Shown here piece after piece: positions 28,802 through 37,424 of a DNA stretch of 64,000 bases. The notes under the pieces are model-generated. The model made no database searches and was not told the origin of the DNA. It saw nothing but the letters and a program-made list of their open reading frames with translations. Source of the stretch: Roseovarius pelagicus (GTDB taxonomy: Bacteria; Pseudomonadota; Alphaproteobacteria; Rhodobacterales; Rhodobacteraceae); contig NZ_CP106738.1 in the NCBI RefSeq assembly GCF_025639885.1, forward strand, positions 1,054,001-1,118,000. Direction: 5' to 3'. Both the position numbers and the translations under genes were made by a program. Positions within the stretch are counted from its first letter, which is position 1; each line of letters begins with the position of its first letter.

Positions 28802-30058
28802 ATGAGTTTGTTTGACCCAATTTCTGCCCCTGGATGCGGCTGCGACGCTGCGCATCCCCGGTTGGCGTCGGTGCCGGTGGCACTGACAAACGCATTGGCA
28901 TGCGTTCCCCCCGTCACCCGGACCGAAATCCTGCCACTGCATCTTGCCATGGGCCGCGTCCTCTCTGCGCCTGTTCACGTGCAGACTGATCTACCCCGCT
29001 TTGATTGCGCTGCCATGGATGGTTACGCGATGCGGTTCGACGACGCGTCGCTTGGCACGTTACCCCTGTGCGGCGTCGCTGCTGCGGGGCAGGCTCCCGA
29101 CACGCTGCGCCCCGGCACCGTGATGCGCATTTTCACCGGTGCCCCCCTGCCCCATGGCGCCGACACCGTCGTGATGCAGGAGAACACGGAAACAGCGGCC
29201 AAGGACATCGTGCTGGCGCGAAAGCCGGTCAAAGGCTCGCACATACGTCGGCGTGGCGAAGACCAGCGCACCGGCGGGCTACTGATCGAAGCACGGCATC
29301 GTCTCGACGCACTGTCCATCGGCAATTGTGCCAGCGCCGGCGTGGGGCGCGTGCAGGTTCTTTGTCGGCCGAAAGTCTCAATACTAGTGACCGGCGACGA
29401 GTTAACCGCACCTGGCACTCGTCTGACCGAAGCGGCGATCTGGGATGTGAACGGCCCGATGATTCAAGCCGCCCTCACCGCAGCCGGATGCGACGTCGTT
29501 GACCTGATCCGCCTACCGGACGACCCGGATTTGCTGTGCGCCGCCCTGTTCAAGCTCGCGCGGCGCAATGACATGATCGTCACCAGCGGCGGCGCATCCG
29601 TCGGTGATCGCGACCATCTGTCTGGCGCGCTAAAAAATCTCGGAGCGCAGGTTCACGTATCGGGCATCGCGGTCAAACCGGGCAAGCCAACGACCGTCGC
29701 CAGCATATCCGGGACGCCCCTGCTGGCTTTGCCCGGCAACCCGTTGGCGGCATTTACCATGTGGCAGGTATTTGGACGTGCCATGACAGCGCGTCTGTCA
29801 GGTGCTCGATCAGAGCAGGCCGTCTGCCGGCACATCAGGATAACGCAGTCCTTGCGCCACACGCCCGGACGATGCGAGTTTCGTCCGGCCCGAATCGCGG
29901 GCTATGGTCCTGACGGGATAGAATATGCCACCTGCTCGAACGCTACCCACTCCGCACGCCTGTCACAGGCGCTGACTGCCGATGGTTTTGTGCTGCTGCC
30001 TGCCGAATGCGACGGCCTGAGCCAAGGCGACATGGCGGAATTCCTTCCGTTTCAATAG
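28802..30058 (+). CDS. moeA: MoeA, molybdopterin molybdenumtransferase
   Basis: A 418-residue MoeA-family protein. Recognisable parts are LPRFDCAAMDGYAM, RIFTGAPLPHGADTVVMQEN, the MPT-binding domain SILVTGDEL and TSGGASVGDRDH, and VKPGKPT with LPGNPLAAF. It inserts molybdate into adenylylated molybdopterin, giving the cofactor needed by NarG and by SoxC. An N-terminal cysteine-rich stretch (PGCGCDAAHPRL) precedes the usual domain. The ATG directly follows the carbonic anhydrase stop. Confidence 0.9.
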   Translation: MSLFDPISAPGCGCDAAHPRLASVPVALTNALACVPPVTRTEILPLHLAMGRVLSAPVHVQTDLPRFDCAAMDGYAMRFDDASLGTLPLCGVAAAGQAPDTLRPGTVMRIFTGAPLPHGADTVVMQENTETAAKDIVLARKPVKGSHIRRRGEDQRTGGLLIEARHRLDALSIGNCASAGVGRVQVLCRPKVSILVTGDELTAPGTRLTEAAIWDVNGPMIQAALTAAGCDVVDLIRLPDDPDLLCAALFKLARRNDMIVTSGGASVGDRDHLSGALKNLGAQVHVSGIAVKPGKPTTVASISGTPLLALPGNPLAAFTMWQVFGRAMTARLSGARSEQAVCRHIRITQSLRHTPGRCEFRPARIAGYGPDGIEYATCSNATHSARLSQALTADGFVLLPAECDGLSQGDMAEFLPFQ

Positions 30059-30075
30059 ATCAAGTGAGGCCACAG

Positions 30076-30597
30076 ATGAAAATCGCCTATGTAACGACCA
30101 CCGACAAAGGGGCAACCGACCGTTTACTGACAACAGCCGCCAACGCCGCGATTGAACGCGGGCACACTGTGGCAGGCGTCGTCCAGAGCAATACCCCGCG
30201 TCCCAAAACGCATCGCTGCGATATGGATGTTCAGGTATTGCCCAAGGGGCCAATCATCCGCATTTCGCAGGACCTGGGACCAGAGGCGAGCGGATGTGCG
30301 CTTGACCCCGCCGCGCTGGAGCAAGCCGTCGTCGAAGTCCATAAAACACTCGTCGACGGCGCGGACCTTTTGATTGTGAACAAATTCGGCAAGCATGAAG
30401 CGGCCGGGCGAGGGTTTCGTCCCCTGATTGCCGAGGCGCTTTCACAGGATGTGCCTGTACTGGTCGGCCTCAATCCACTGAACCGCGCAGAATTCGAGGC
30501 TTTCGCTGAGGGGGTGGCGCAAGAACTGTCCGCAACCACGGAAACGCTGGCGCAATGGATCGACACGACCTGCCTCGCCGCTGAAAAAGTGGACTGA
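30076..30597 (+). CDS. DUF2478-family protein
   Basis: A 173-residue soluble protein starting MKIAYVTTTDKGATDRLL and containing RCDMDVQVLPKG, GCALDPAALEQAV and DLLIVNKFGKHEAAGRGF. These match DUF2478, a family often encoded with molybdenum uptake or molybdoenzyme genes and resembling nucleotide-binding (NTPase-like) proteins, though no P-loop is evident. It is the last gene of the nar operon, 17 bp after moeA. A molybdenum-related role is inferred from position. Confidence 0.7.
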   Translation: MKIAYVTTTDKGATDRLLTTAANAAIERGHTVAGVVQSNTPRPKTHRCDMDVQVLPKGPIIRISQDLGPEASGCALDPAALEQAVVEVHKTLVDGADLLIVNKFGKHEAAGRGFRPLIAEALSQDVPVLVGLNPLNRAEFEAFAEGVAQELSATTETLAQWIDTTCLAAEKVD

Positions 30598-30677
30598 AAC
30601 ACAGGCGAGCGATTGCGCCTGATCCGATGCCTATTTCAAGTGGGTACTACGCCGGGTGCGACTGGCAAGGTGGCCAA

Positions 30678-30707
30678 GCCGCCGATCCGGTACATCGGGA
30701 CGGCGGC
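30678..30707. terminator. Probable bidirectional terminator after the nar operon
   Basis: Stem GCCGCC-GAT-CC and GG-GAC-GGCGGC with a short T-rich flank, between the convergent nar operon and the lipoprotein gene. The T-tract is weak (GTTTGATTT). Confidence 0.5.
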
Positions 30708-30714
30708 GTTTGAT

Positions 30715-31254
30715 TTAGGCAGGATCCCACGGTTTTGGGTCGGAGGGATGAGCACTCGGGCCGCCCGGACGGAAATAGATCACTGTGCCGCTGGCGCCGC
30801 CTACTCCGCCATCAAGGTCGTTAAACACGATTTGCCGCGGGATGATGATCTGTGCCCGACGCCCTGCGTCCGCTGCTGACCAAGGCCGCTCACTGACCAC
30901 GCAATGGCCTGTTTGGCCGGTATAGGACGTCGCCGGATCAACCTCACGCAGGAATGTCAGACCATTCACCAGCGCTTCGCCATTCAGCACCACAGCGCCT
31001 GAGCCGATGACTTGCTGCGCCTTGCCACGCGTCATAACGGACTGGCTCTTGCTCTGGGCCCAGACGCCACAAACGCCTGTTTTTCCGCCAATATTTTGAA
31101 CATCTATCGCCACGCTCAGCCCGCCGGGTGAGCTGTAGGTGCCGCCGCCCATGACCGGATCAGACCCAAGCGTGGCAGTACCTGCGGGCGTGGTGGTCGA
31201 GCAGGCCGCAAGCCCAAGCATTGCCATGCAGGATGTTAGAACCGAAATTCGCAT
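30715..31254 (-). CDS. Hypothetical lipoprotein
   Basis: A 179-residue protein with a lipoprotein signal: hydrophobic MLGLAAC with lipobox cysteine at residue 18, followed by a Ser/Thr-rich spacer. The mature part has beta-type sequence with two further cysteines (KTGVCGVW and GHCVVSERPW) that could form a disulfide. I do not recognise the family. It reads left, next to two sulfotransferase genes. Confidence 0.65.
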   Translation of the reverse strand: MRISVLTSCMAMLGLAACSTTTPAGTATLGSDPVMGGGTYSSPGGLSVAIDVQNIGGKTGVCGVWAQSKSQSVMTRGKAQQVIGSGAVVLNGEALVNGLTFLREVDPATSYTGQTGHCVVSERPWSAADAGRRAQIIIPRQIVFNDLDGGVGGASGTVIYFRPGGPSAHPSDPKPWDPA

Positions 31255-31326
31255 TACGTCACCTCTATGACAGATCGCCCGTATATGGAGCTTCTCACAA
31301 GGAAATTACAAGGTCAGCTATGCTGG

Positions 31327-32205
31327 TTACGCGGTATCACACCCGGCGGCAAACGCCTCTGTTTCGCGCAGCATTTCAGGATACCATTCCTCGATTGTCG
31401 GCAGGAAAGCTTCGCGGATGCGCCCGACCTGTTCCGGGGTCAAATCCTCGCGCCAAACACCCGACTGGCCCTTGGCAAAGAAATTCTGCATTCCTTCCGG
31501 GCGTTCGGAAAACCCTTTTTCCTGTTCCTGCTTTTGCATACTTGCAAAGCTGGTGGCCTTGATCGCCCGCGCAAGCCGTGGTTTTTCCACCTTGAGGCGC
31601 AGGAATTTCGACAGCAGGTCGTTGAATGTCTTGCCCGGTTTGGCCAGCATGTCCTCGTACCGAACAATATGCCGCGATAGGCCCGGCGCACGCGCCCAAC
31701 TCATCACATGGCCATCCCAACTGCCCAATGCCTCGTAAATTCCAGCCGGGGTGCCCATGATCATTTCCGGGTCCATCATCCGGGTGATCGCAGTGTCGAT
31801 ATCGCAGTTCTGGTGGCGCGCAAAAGACGGGGCCAGATCGAAGGGGTTGCGAATGATGTAGATCGCAGCCGCCGTTACTTGCGGCGGGATAAGATCCTGC
31901 CCGAGAAACCTGATGGCCTGACAGTGGGTCTTCACAAAATGGTGGTCGGGCTTGGATGCGGCAATCAACTCCAGCGCGCGGGGCCGGACCTTTAGCCAGT
32001 CCTCCGGGCTGTGGGCCTGAAACTTGCCCCCTGCTGCGGCATCAAAGAAGTCCTGACGCACATCGCCGGTGGTGAATTTGCGCAGGTTGTTGATATCTGG
32101 TGCTTCGCCCGGAGGCATCAGATAGTGCGCCAGAAAGCTGCGCATCCATGTGTTTCCCGACTTGGGAAACGAGGCCAACCAGATGATCCGCTGCAGATTG
32201 TTCAT
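31327..32205 (-). CDS. Sulfotransferase, second of a tandem pair
   Basis: A 292-residue sulfotransferase-domain protein. The PAPS 5'-phosphosulfate-binding loop is WLASFPKSGNTWMRSFL, and the 3'-phosphate segment appears around IYIIRNPFDLAPSFARH. It should move sulfate from PAPS to an acceptor, perhaps a sugar or lipid. The start at 32205 overlaps the preceding paralogue by 4 bp (ATGA); an upstream extension to 32250 lies inside that gene. The acceptor is unknown. Confidence 0.85.
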   Translation of the reverse strand: MNNLQRIIWLASFPKSGNTWMRSFLAHYLMPPGEAPDINNLRKFTTGDVRQDFFDAAAGGKFQAHSPEDWLKVRPRALELIAASKPDHHFVKTHCQAIRFLGQDLIPPQVTAAAIYIIRNPFDLAPSFARHQNCDIDTAITRMMDPEMIMGTPAGIYEALGSWDGHVMSWARAPGLSRHIVRYEDMLAKPGKTFNDLLSKFLRLKVEKPRLARAIKATSFASMQKQEQEKGFSERPEGMQNFFAKGQSGVWREDLTPEQVGRIREAFLPTIEEWYPEMLRETEAFAAGCDTA

Positions 32206-33032
32206 TCCAGATATCCGAATTTTTTCATGGTCTTGGCGTGATTGTTGCAAATCTGATCTGCCAGCGCAGGATCCAGATCAGTCTTCCACTGGCCACTGCG
32301 CCCTGAGGCAAAGAACTTCTCGGCGCCGGCGGGCTTCTCCATGAATCCAGTCTCGGTTTCCTGTTTCGACACTTCATCGAAACTGGCATGACGCACAGCC
32401 CGATCCAAACGTTCGTCGTCGACCGGGACACCCAGATGGGTCAGCGTCTTGGCAAATTCCTGATGCGGATTGGTAAGCATGTCCTCGTAGCGCAAGGTCA
32501 AAACCGGATAGGGCGCATAGCCGGTCCAGCTTTTGACATGCTCGGACCATGAGCCCTGAAATACTGCTACCGTGTTATCGTCCGCTTGCGTCGCATTATC
32601 GCTGCGCGCAATACGGGCCACGACCTTCTCCACCGGCTCTCCGTAATGGCGCGCGGCTGACAATACCATGTCGCGCGGATCGCGCATAATGTAGATCGCC
32701 GAGCGAGTGTATTTCGTCGGGATCAGGTCAATCCCGCGTGCCACTGATTTGATATTGTGGGTTTTCACCAGATTGACGTCGGCATTGTTCGCAACGATCC
32801 CGCGCAGCACCTTTTCACGCAGTGAAAGTGTCAACGCCAAGTCGCGCGTGTCGATCCTACGACCGGCCACCATATGATAGGTTTTGGCGATTGCATCGCC
32901 CATGCCAAACTTGTTGACCTGATTGATCGGCATCGGCTCTTGGGTATTCGCTAGGTAGTTCGCTAGGAATATCCGCGTCCAAGTATTTCCCGATTTGGGG
33001 TAGGACGCCAGCCAGACAATGCTGTTTTTCAT
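32202..33032 (-). CDS. Sulfotransferase, first of a tandem pair
   Basis: A 276-residue paralogue of the next gene, with WLASYPKSGNTWTRIFLANYL as PAPS loop and AIYIMRDPRDMVLSAARHYG as the second PAPS segment. Both copies keep the key Lys, Ser and Arg positions and look intact. The pair reads left as a coupled unit and follows the porin gene by about 100 bp. It may modify a surface polymer; this is inference. Confidence 0.85.
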   Translation of the reverse strand: MKNSIVWLASYPKSGNTWTRIFLANYLANTQEPMPINQVNKFGMGDAIAKTYHMVAGRRIDTRDLALTLSLREKVLRGIVANNADVNLVKTHNIKSVARGIDLIPTKYTRSAIYIMRDPRDMVLSAARHYGEPVEKVVARIARSDNATQADDNTVAVFQGSWSEHVKSWTGYAPYPVLTLRYEDMLTNPHQEFAKTLTHLGVPVDDERLDRAVRHASFDEVSKQETETGFMEKPAGAEKFFASGRSGQWKTDLDPALADQICNNHAKTMKKFGYLE

Positions 33033-33128
33033 CTTGTTTGCCCGCGTTCAGTGATGACAGGCCCAGATAAAAGAAGACGAGGGAGAAATACATCCCCCCC
33101 GTCCAATTTTTTCCGAAGTACCTAAAGC

Positions 33129-34259
33129 TTAGAAGCTCAGGTTGATCGCTGTACCGATAACGGTACCTTCGATTTCGGTTGCGGCTGTGCCTTTGTCGTC
33201 TGCTTCTGCGAAGACGGCATAGATGTCCCAATCAACACCTGGGCCCAAGTCGCGGCTGGCGCCGATACGGTACGCAATGTACTCTTCGTTCGCGCCACCA
33301 GCACCGGTCGCTTTGCTCTCGCCTTGGAAGGTCAGAGCTTCAAACGCCCAAGGACCAGCTGCGTCGTACGTAACACCGAAGCTCCAGCCTTCTTGGTCGG
33401 TTGCGCCAGCGGCCAGGCCGTTGTCGTTCTCAGCATAGTGACCACCAACGGTGAAGTCGCCGAAGCCAACTTGCAGACCGATACCCCAAGTGCTGGGATC
33501 GGAAACGCCAGCAGCAGTCGCGTCCGCGGTGCCGTAACGTGCGCCAACAGTGACGCTGGTCGTGCCGAACGTCTGGCTGTAGTTCAGGCCGATGTCGAAG
33601 ATGTCGGTCAGAGCTGCAACGTTGTTGTTGTTGTGGTTGGTCAGAGCGTTACCGGCGTTGTTGCGGGCATACGAAACACCCAGCGTCAGGCCGTTGAAGG
33701 ACGGCGTGAAGTACGTCAGACGGTCAACGTCGTTGTTACGACCAACTTCGGTGTAAGCCGAAACCATCGCGCCGCGGAAGATACCGGGCAGAGGACCACC
33801 GGTCGAACCCGAGAGCGGGATGAACGCGGAGATCGAAGGCGAGTTGATGTACATCGAAGTTACGCCAGGAGCAGCAACCATCGATTTGTAACCAGCGGAG
33901 TTCTCGGAACCCACGATGATCTGACCCAGTGTGTCACCGGAGATCGTCATGTATGTTTCGTCGATACCGATGGCACCACCACCGTTGTTCTCGCCTTCCA
34001 TCTGAACGTTCACACCGAAGGTGATGCCGTTGTCCAGAGTGATCGAGGGCGAGAAGATGATTTCAGTGGTCGAGTGGAAGCCGATGCCGTCGTTGTCGAC
34101 TTGGCCAGCGCCTGTACCGGCGAGCGTACCGCTCAGATCGGTGTAAGCGACGTGCTGGTTCATGTAACCACCCCAGTTCAGGTCCCATTCTTGGGCCGTC
34201 GCTGGAGCCGCCATTGCGCAACCGATGATCGCGCTGGTGCAAAGCAGATGCTTTTTCAA
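33129..34259 (-). CDS. Outer-membrane porin
   Basis: A 376-residue Gram-negative porin: signal peptide ending TAQ near residue 23, mature start EWDLNWGGYMNQHVAY, alternating amphipathic beta strands and a terminal aromatic residue (INLSF) for outer-membrane insertion. The start codon is TTG at 34257-34259, chosen because GAGGAGGG lies 7 bp upstream and the signal peptide begins there; the nearby ATG is in another frame. A possible 8-codon leader peptide ends at the ribosome site. Gly/Asn-rich codon use suggests high expression. Confidence 0.9.
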   Translation of the reverse strand: MKKHLLCTSAIIGCAMAAPATAQEWDLNWGGYMNQHVAYTDLSGTLAGTGAGQVDNDGIGFHSTTEIIFSPSITLDNGITFGVNVQMEGENNGGGAIGIDETYMTISGDTLGQIIVGSENSAGYKSMVAAPGVTSMYINSPSISAFIPLSGSTGGPLPGIFRGAMVSAYTEVGRNNDVDRLTYFTPSFNGLTLGVSYARNNAGNALTNHNNNNVAALTDIFDIGLNYSQTFGTTSVTVGARYGTADATAAGVSDPSTWGIGLQVGFGDFTVGGHYAENDNGLAAGATDQEGWSFGVTYDAAGPWAFEALTFQGESKATGAGGANEEYIAYRIGASRDLGPGVDWDIYAVFAEADDKGTAATEIEGTVIGTAINLSF

Positions 34260-34271
34260 GGTTGTCCCTCC

Positions 34272-34298
34272 TCATAATAGCAGGAATATGTGTGTCAT
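34272..34298 (-). CDS. Possible leader peptide upstream of the porin
   Basis: An 8-codon frame, MTHIFLLL and TGA, has its own GGAGG 9 bases upstream (TTTGGAGGCGGCGGATC). Its stop codon overlaps the porin ribosome site (TGAGGAGGG). Translation of this short frame would therefore affect access to the porin start. It may be chance; no homologue can be judged at this length. Confidence 0.35.
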   Translation of the reverse strand: MTHIFLLL

Positions 34299-34336
34299 GA
34301 TCCGCCGCCTCCAAAGCTAGACGCGGCTTGGGGATC

Positions 34337-34365
34337 AAATGCAGCTTTTTGCCCCCGAGTGTCAA
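34337..34365 (-). promoter_or_regulatory. Candidate porin promoter
   Basis: Reading the bottom strand, a perfect -35 TTGACA (34360-34365) is followed at 17 bp by a weak -10, GCATTT (34337-34342). This gives a leader of about 70 bases that holds the short leader frame. Confidence 0.4.
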
Positions 34366-34687
34366 CGCGCACTGCCAGCCCTGCAATGTTGTTGCCCCGG
34401 TTGTGGCGTTTAAACCACACAATCAAGGCAAGGCATCCCCAATTTAACCTGAAATTGCTGAAACACCTAGGTTTTATAGACAGCAGCACCGCGCTACTCC
34501 GTGCCACATTTCGACATCAAATGTATGATCAGAGCGGTCTGTAAACAGGAATCACGCCCAACATGGCGTGCTGTGATGGGTTATGCCCACGACGCAACCC
34601 GACGCCGAGTCGCGGGTTGTGGCGCATGTCGGATCAGTGTCTGGTCACAAGATCGCGGTGGCGCCGCAGGCGGTCTCTGGCGACGCC
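34366..34687. other. Gene-free interval upstream of porin and beyond the CMD-like gene
   Basis: About 320 bp between the porin promoter and the end of the carboxymuconolactone-decarboxylase-like gene. I see no convincing frame: those present are low-complexity or antisense. No clear terminator or tRNA is seen. Confidence 0.5.
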
Positions 34688-35077
34688 TCAGATGTCGTTT
34701 TCTTCCAACACCTTTTTCGCTGTGCGGAAACATTCCACCCCCTGCGGTACGCCGCAATAGATAGCGATCACGTGGATGATTGCGCGAATTTCCTCCTTGG
34801 TGACGCCATTGTTCAGCGCACCGCGGCAGTGGATTTCCCATTCGTGCATTTTACCCAACGCACCAATCATGGCGAGGTTCATCATGCTGCGTGTTTTGGG
34901 GGCGATCACATCGTCACCCCAGCCGAAACCCCAGCACCAAGCGGTCATCGCCTCCTGAAAAGGTCTGGTAAAGTCATCTGCGGCAGCGAGGTTTTTCTCG
35001 ACATACTCGGGCCCCAGCGTGGCCTTGCGTTGTTCCAGCCCTTTTAGAAAAAGGTCTTCGTTGAATGTATCCGGCAT
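34688..35077 (-). CDS. Carboxymuconolactone decarboxylase-family protein
   Basis: A 129-residue AhpD-fold protein of the PcaC type (RPFQEAMTAWCWGFGWGDDVIAPKTRSMMNLAMIGALGK; HCRGALNNGVTKEEIRAIIHVIAIYCGVPQG). It lacks the CxxC pair of AhpD peroxidases, so it is more like the lactone decarboxylase group. The reaction cannot be told from sequence. AAAGGA precedes the start. It stands alone, reading left. Confidence 0.82.
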   Translation of the reverse strand: MPDTFNEDLFLKGLEQRKATLGPEYVEKNLAAADDFTRPFQEAMTAWCWGFGWGDDVIAPKTRSMMNLAMIGALGKMHEWEIHCRGALNNGVTKEEIRAIIHVIAIYCGVPQGVECFRTAKKVLEENDI

Positions 35078-35332
35078 GAAACGGTCCTTTCGTGGTTTGA
35101 ATGGTCATGACACCTTTCGCGTATCAGGCCCGGACGGAATGACCAGTGCCAAAATCGGCGGCCGGGAATTTCGGACGCAGATACCGGGGGCATGGATTTG
35201 CGGGTTTTGTCTCATGTTTCATGTTTCATGGCATCTGATCCTGCGATGATACGCCACCGGCATCTAGATGCATTGCCCAAACACCTGCGAATCGCGCAGG
35301 ATGCGCAGAACATCATAACGTAGGAGCAAAAA

Positions 35333-36097
35333 GTGGCACAGACATCCCAGAACCCCGCAATTGCCAATATCGGCCATTGGCCCGAGCGCGTGCAGATGGC
35401 CGCTGCTTTTCGCTGGACTGAGCGGCTGAACATGCACGAGGCGGTCGCGAACCATTTCAGCCTCGCCGTGAACGAGGAAGGCACCCAGTTCCTGATGAAT
35501 CCGAACCAGATGCATTTCGCCCGTATGCGCGCGTCGGATCTGTTGTTGCTGGACGCGAACGACCCCGACACGCTGGACCGACCGGGCGCGCCTGATGCCA
35601 CGGCTTGGGGCCTGCATGGCTCGGTCCACCGCCATTGCCGCCATGCGCGCTGCGTAATGCATGTGCATTCTATCCACGCCACCGTTCTGGCCTGTCTCGC
35701 CGACAGTTCGCTACCACCGGTGGATCAGAACGCGGCCACGTTCTTTAATCGGTACGTCATCGACGATGGCTATTCTGGCCTCGCGTTCGAGAGCGAGGGC
35801 GAACGCTGTGCCCGAATGCTGAGTGATCCCAAGATCAAGGTGATGATCATGGGCAATCACGGCGTTCTGGTGCTGGGCGACAGCGTCGCGGACACGTTCA
35901 ACCGGATGTATTACTTTGAGCGCGCCGCCGAAACATACATCCGCGCGCTTCAGACGGGCCAGCCCCTGCGCGTCCTGAGCGACGAGATCGCCGAAAAAAC
36001 CGCGCAGGAGCTGGAAAGCTATCCCGGTCAGGCCAACAGCCACCTGTCGGAGCTGATGGCTATTCTTGATGATGAAGGATCGAACTACGCCAGCTGA
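35333..36097 (+). CDS. Class II aldolase/adducin-family protein
   Basis: A 254-residue protein of the class II aldolase/adducin fold. Zinc-type histidines are in MHVHSIHATVLACLAD, and MIMGNHGVLVLGDSVADTFNRMYYFERAAE is the typical C-terminal signature. It starts with GTG at 35333, supported by TAGGAG upstream. Members act on sugar phosphates or related hydroxy acids; the substrate is unknown. It is followed 23 bp later by an unrecognised protein, probably in one transcript. Confidence 0.85.
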   Translation: MAQTSQNPAIANIGHWPERVQMAAAFRWTERLNMHEAVANHFSLAVNEEGTQFLMNPNQMHFARMRASDLLLLDANDPDTLDRPGAPDATAWGLHGSVHRHCRHARCVMHVHSIHATVLACLADSSLPPVDQNAATFFNRYVIDDGYSGLAFESEGERCARMLSDPKIKVMIMGNHGVLVLGDSVADTFNRMYYFERAAETYIRALQTGQPLRVLSDEIAEKTAQELESYPGQANSHLSELMAILDDEGSNYAS

Positions 36098-36120
36098 TCG
36101 CGCCGATCCGGGGAATGCCT

Positions 36121-37356
36121 ATGTCCGATCCCGACACAGACCACCCGACTGATCGCCTAACGCATCTGCTGGACGGATTTGATCGCGTGCTGGCGACCTC
36201 AGGCCGCGAGGTCATGATCTCGTTCCGCCTGTCAGCCGCGCAGACGTTCAGCTATGGGGTGACGACCGACCGGATTGGTCTTCGGCTTAGCCGGCGACCG
36301 GACCTGCGGGCGTATGTGGAACGCTGGCTACGCGCCCTCAGCGCCCCCGGTCTGCTGCGCGATTTCGGCCTCTCACGCGCGCCAAAGGACCGATTGCTGG
36401 AGGGCAATTACTTTGACGTACAAGATCTGGCGATCCACGGTGTGCCGCAACATACCTGCGAAAGCTTTGACGCGGATGCTACCGACCCGGACTGGGTTCA
36501 GCCCACCGCAGGCAGCATACTGCCCGAAGATATGGCCGGGCCTGCCCCGCCCGGTTTCGACCTCTTGGATGGACGCGAAGTGCTGGACAGCGATCCGGTT
36601 TCGGGTCGCGTGATCCTGTCGTATGACAGCGGGTCGGGCCGCGATGACGATGACTGCTGGGAGCGGCGCGGTTTCGAGGTGCTTGAGCCAAACGGCACCT
36701 GCGTCCTGACAACAGGCGCCACGGGCCGCGGCCGCGGCTTTGCCGGAGCCTGGATGTGGTTCATTCCCGGGGCGGATGGCATGCAGGCACGTATATCCAC
36801 GTCGGACGGCGGCGACGACGATGTTGTTCACCTGCCGCCACCTGCGCAAACCTTGTGGTCAGGCCTTGCCGGATCGGCAATCGCCGACCTGCCGCGACCC
36901 GGCGGCCCCACGGATGACGCGATCCGTTTTGCGCAGCAACGCGGCCACCGCTATCTTCTGGATGAACACCTGAGAACATTCCGGCTGAGCCGCGGCGCGG
37001 CGGGCGCGAATCTGATCCCGCCCAACGCCCCAAACCCTGTTCGGGCGGCGGATGATGACACGACCCTGTCGCTTTACCTGCATCTGACACTGCGCGACCT
37101 GCCCCGGCTGACGCAAACCCACGACGGCTTTGCGATGCGGTTCAATCGGACCAGTGACTGGCCCGAGTTCCGAAACCGGATCGCGGACTGGATCAATGCC
37201 CTTGCCCCCGGCCCGGTGCGGATTGACCGATCTCGCCGCATCCGCGGCGGCAACGCTTTCAGCGTCGCGCACCTGCACCTGTTCACGGCCAACCCGTGGT
37301 GCACGCAGGTCTATGACGCCGATCAGGCCGATCACCGCGATCTTTTGCTTATTTAG
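36121..37356 (+). CDS. Unrecognised protein with internal duplication
   Basis: A 411-residue protein with no signal peptide or membrane segment and no family I recognise. The N-terminal part (about residues 40-115) and the C-terminal part (about 325-400) resemble each other. RIGLRLSRRPDLRAYVERWL aligns with GFAMRFNRTSDWPEFRNRIA, ALSAPGLL with ALAPGPV, GNYFDVQDL with GNAFSVAHL, and HTCESFDAD with WCTQVYDAD. An Asp- and Gly-rich middle joins them. The start at 36121 is preferred over the ATG two codons earlier because GGGGA is then well spaced. It is probably cotranscribed with the aldolase. Confidence 0.6.
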   Translation: MSDPDTDHPTDRLTHLLDGFDRVLATSGREVMISFRLSAAQTFSYGVTTDRIGLRLSRRPDLRAYVERWLRALSAPGLLRDFGLSRAPKDRLLEGNYFDVQDLAIHGVPQHTCESFDADATDPDWVQPTAGSILPEDMAGPAPPGFDLLDGREVLDSDPVSGRVILSYDSGSGRDDDDCWERRGFEVLEPNGTCVLTTGATGRGRGFAGAWMWFIPGADGMQARISTSDGGDDDVVHLPPPAQTLWSGLAGSAIADLPRPGGPTDDAIRFAQQRGHRYLLDEHLRTFRLSRGAAGANLIPPNAPNPVRAADDDTTLSLYLHLTLRDLPRLTQTHDGFAMRFNRTSDWPEFRNRIADWINALAPGPVRIDRSRRIRGGNAFSVAHLHLFTANPWCTQVYDADQADHRDLLLI

Positions 37357-37376
37357 TAATAGATCATAATCGCTAT

Positions 37377-37397
37377 CACACGGCACATGCCGTTGTG
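37377..37397. terminator. Weak hairpin between convergent genes
   Basis: CACACGGCA pairs with TGCCGTTGTG apart from one bulged base, between the unrecognised protein and the leftward aminotransferase. There is no long T-tract on either side. Confidence 0.3.
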
Positions 37398-37424
37398 CGC
37401 GGTCACCTCATGGATCCCCTGCGA

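Noticed and set aside
34583..35047. 154-codon plus-strand frame beyond the porin
   Set aside because: Most of it is antisense to the carboxymuconolactone-decarboxylase-like gene, which has a good family match.
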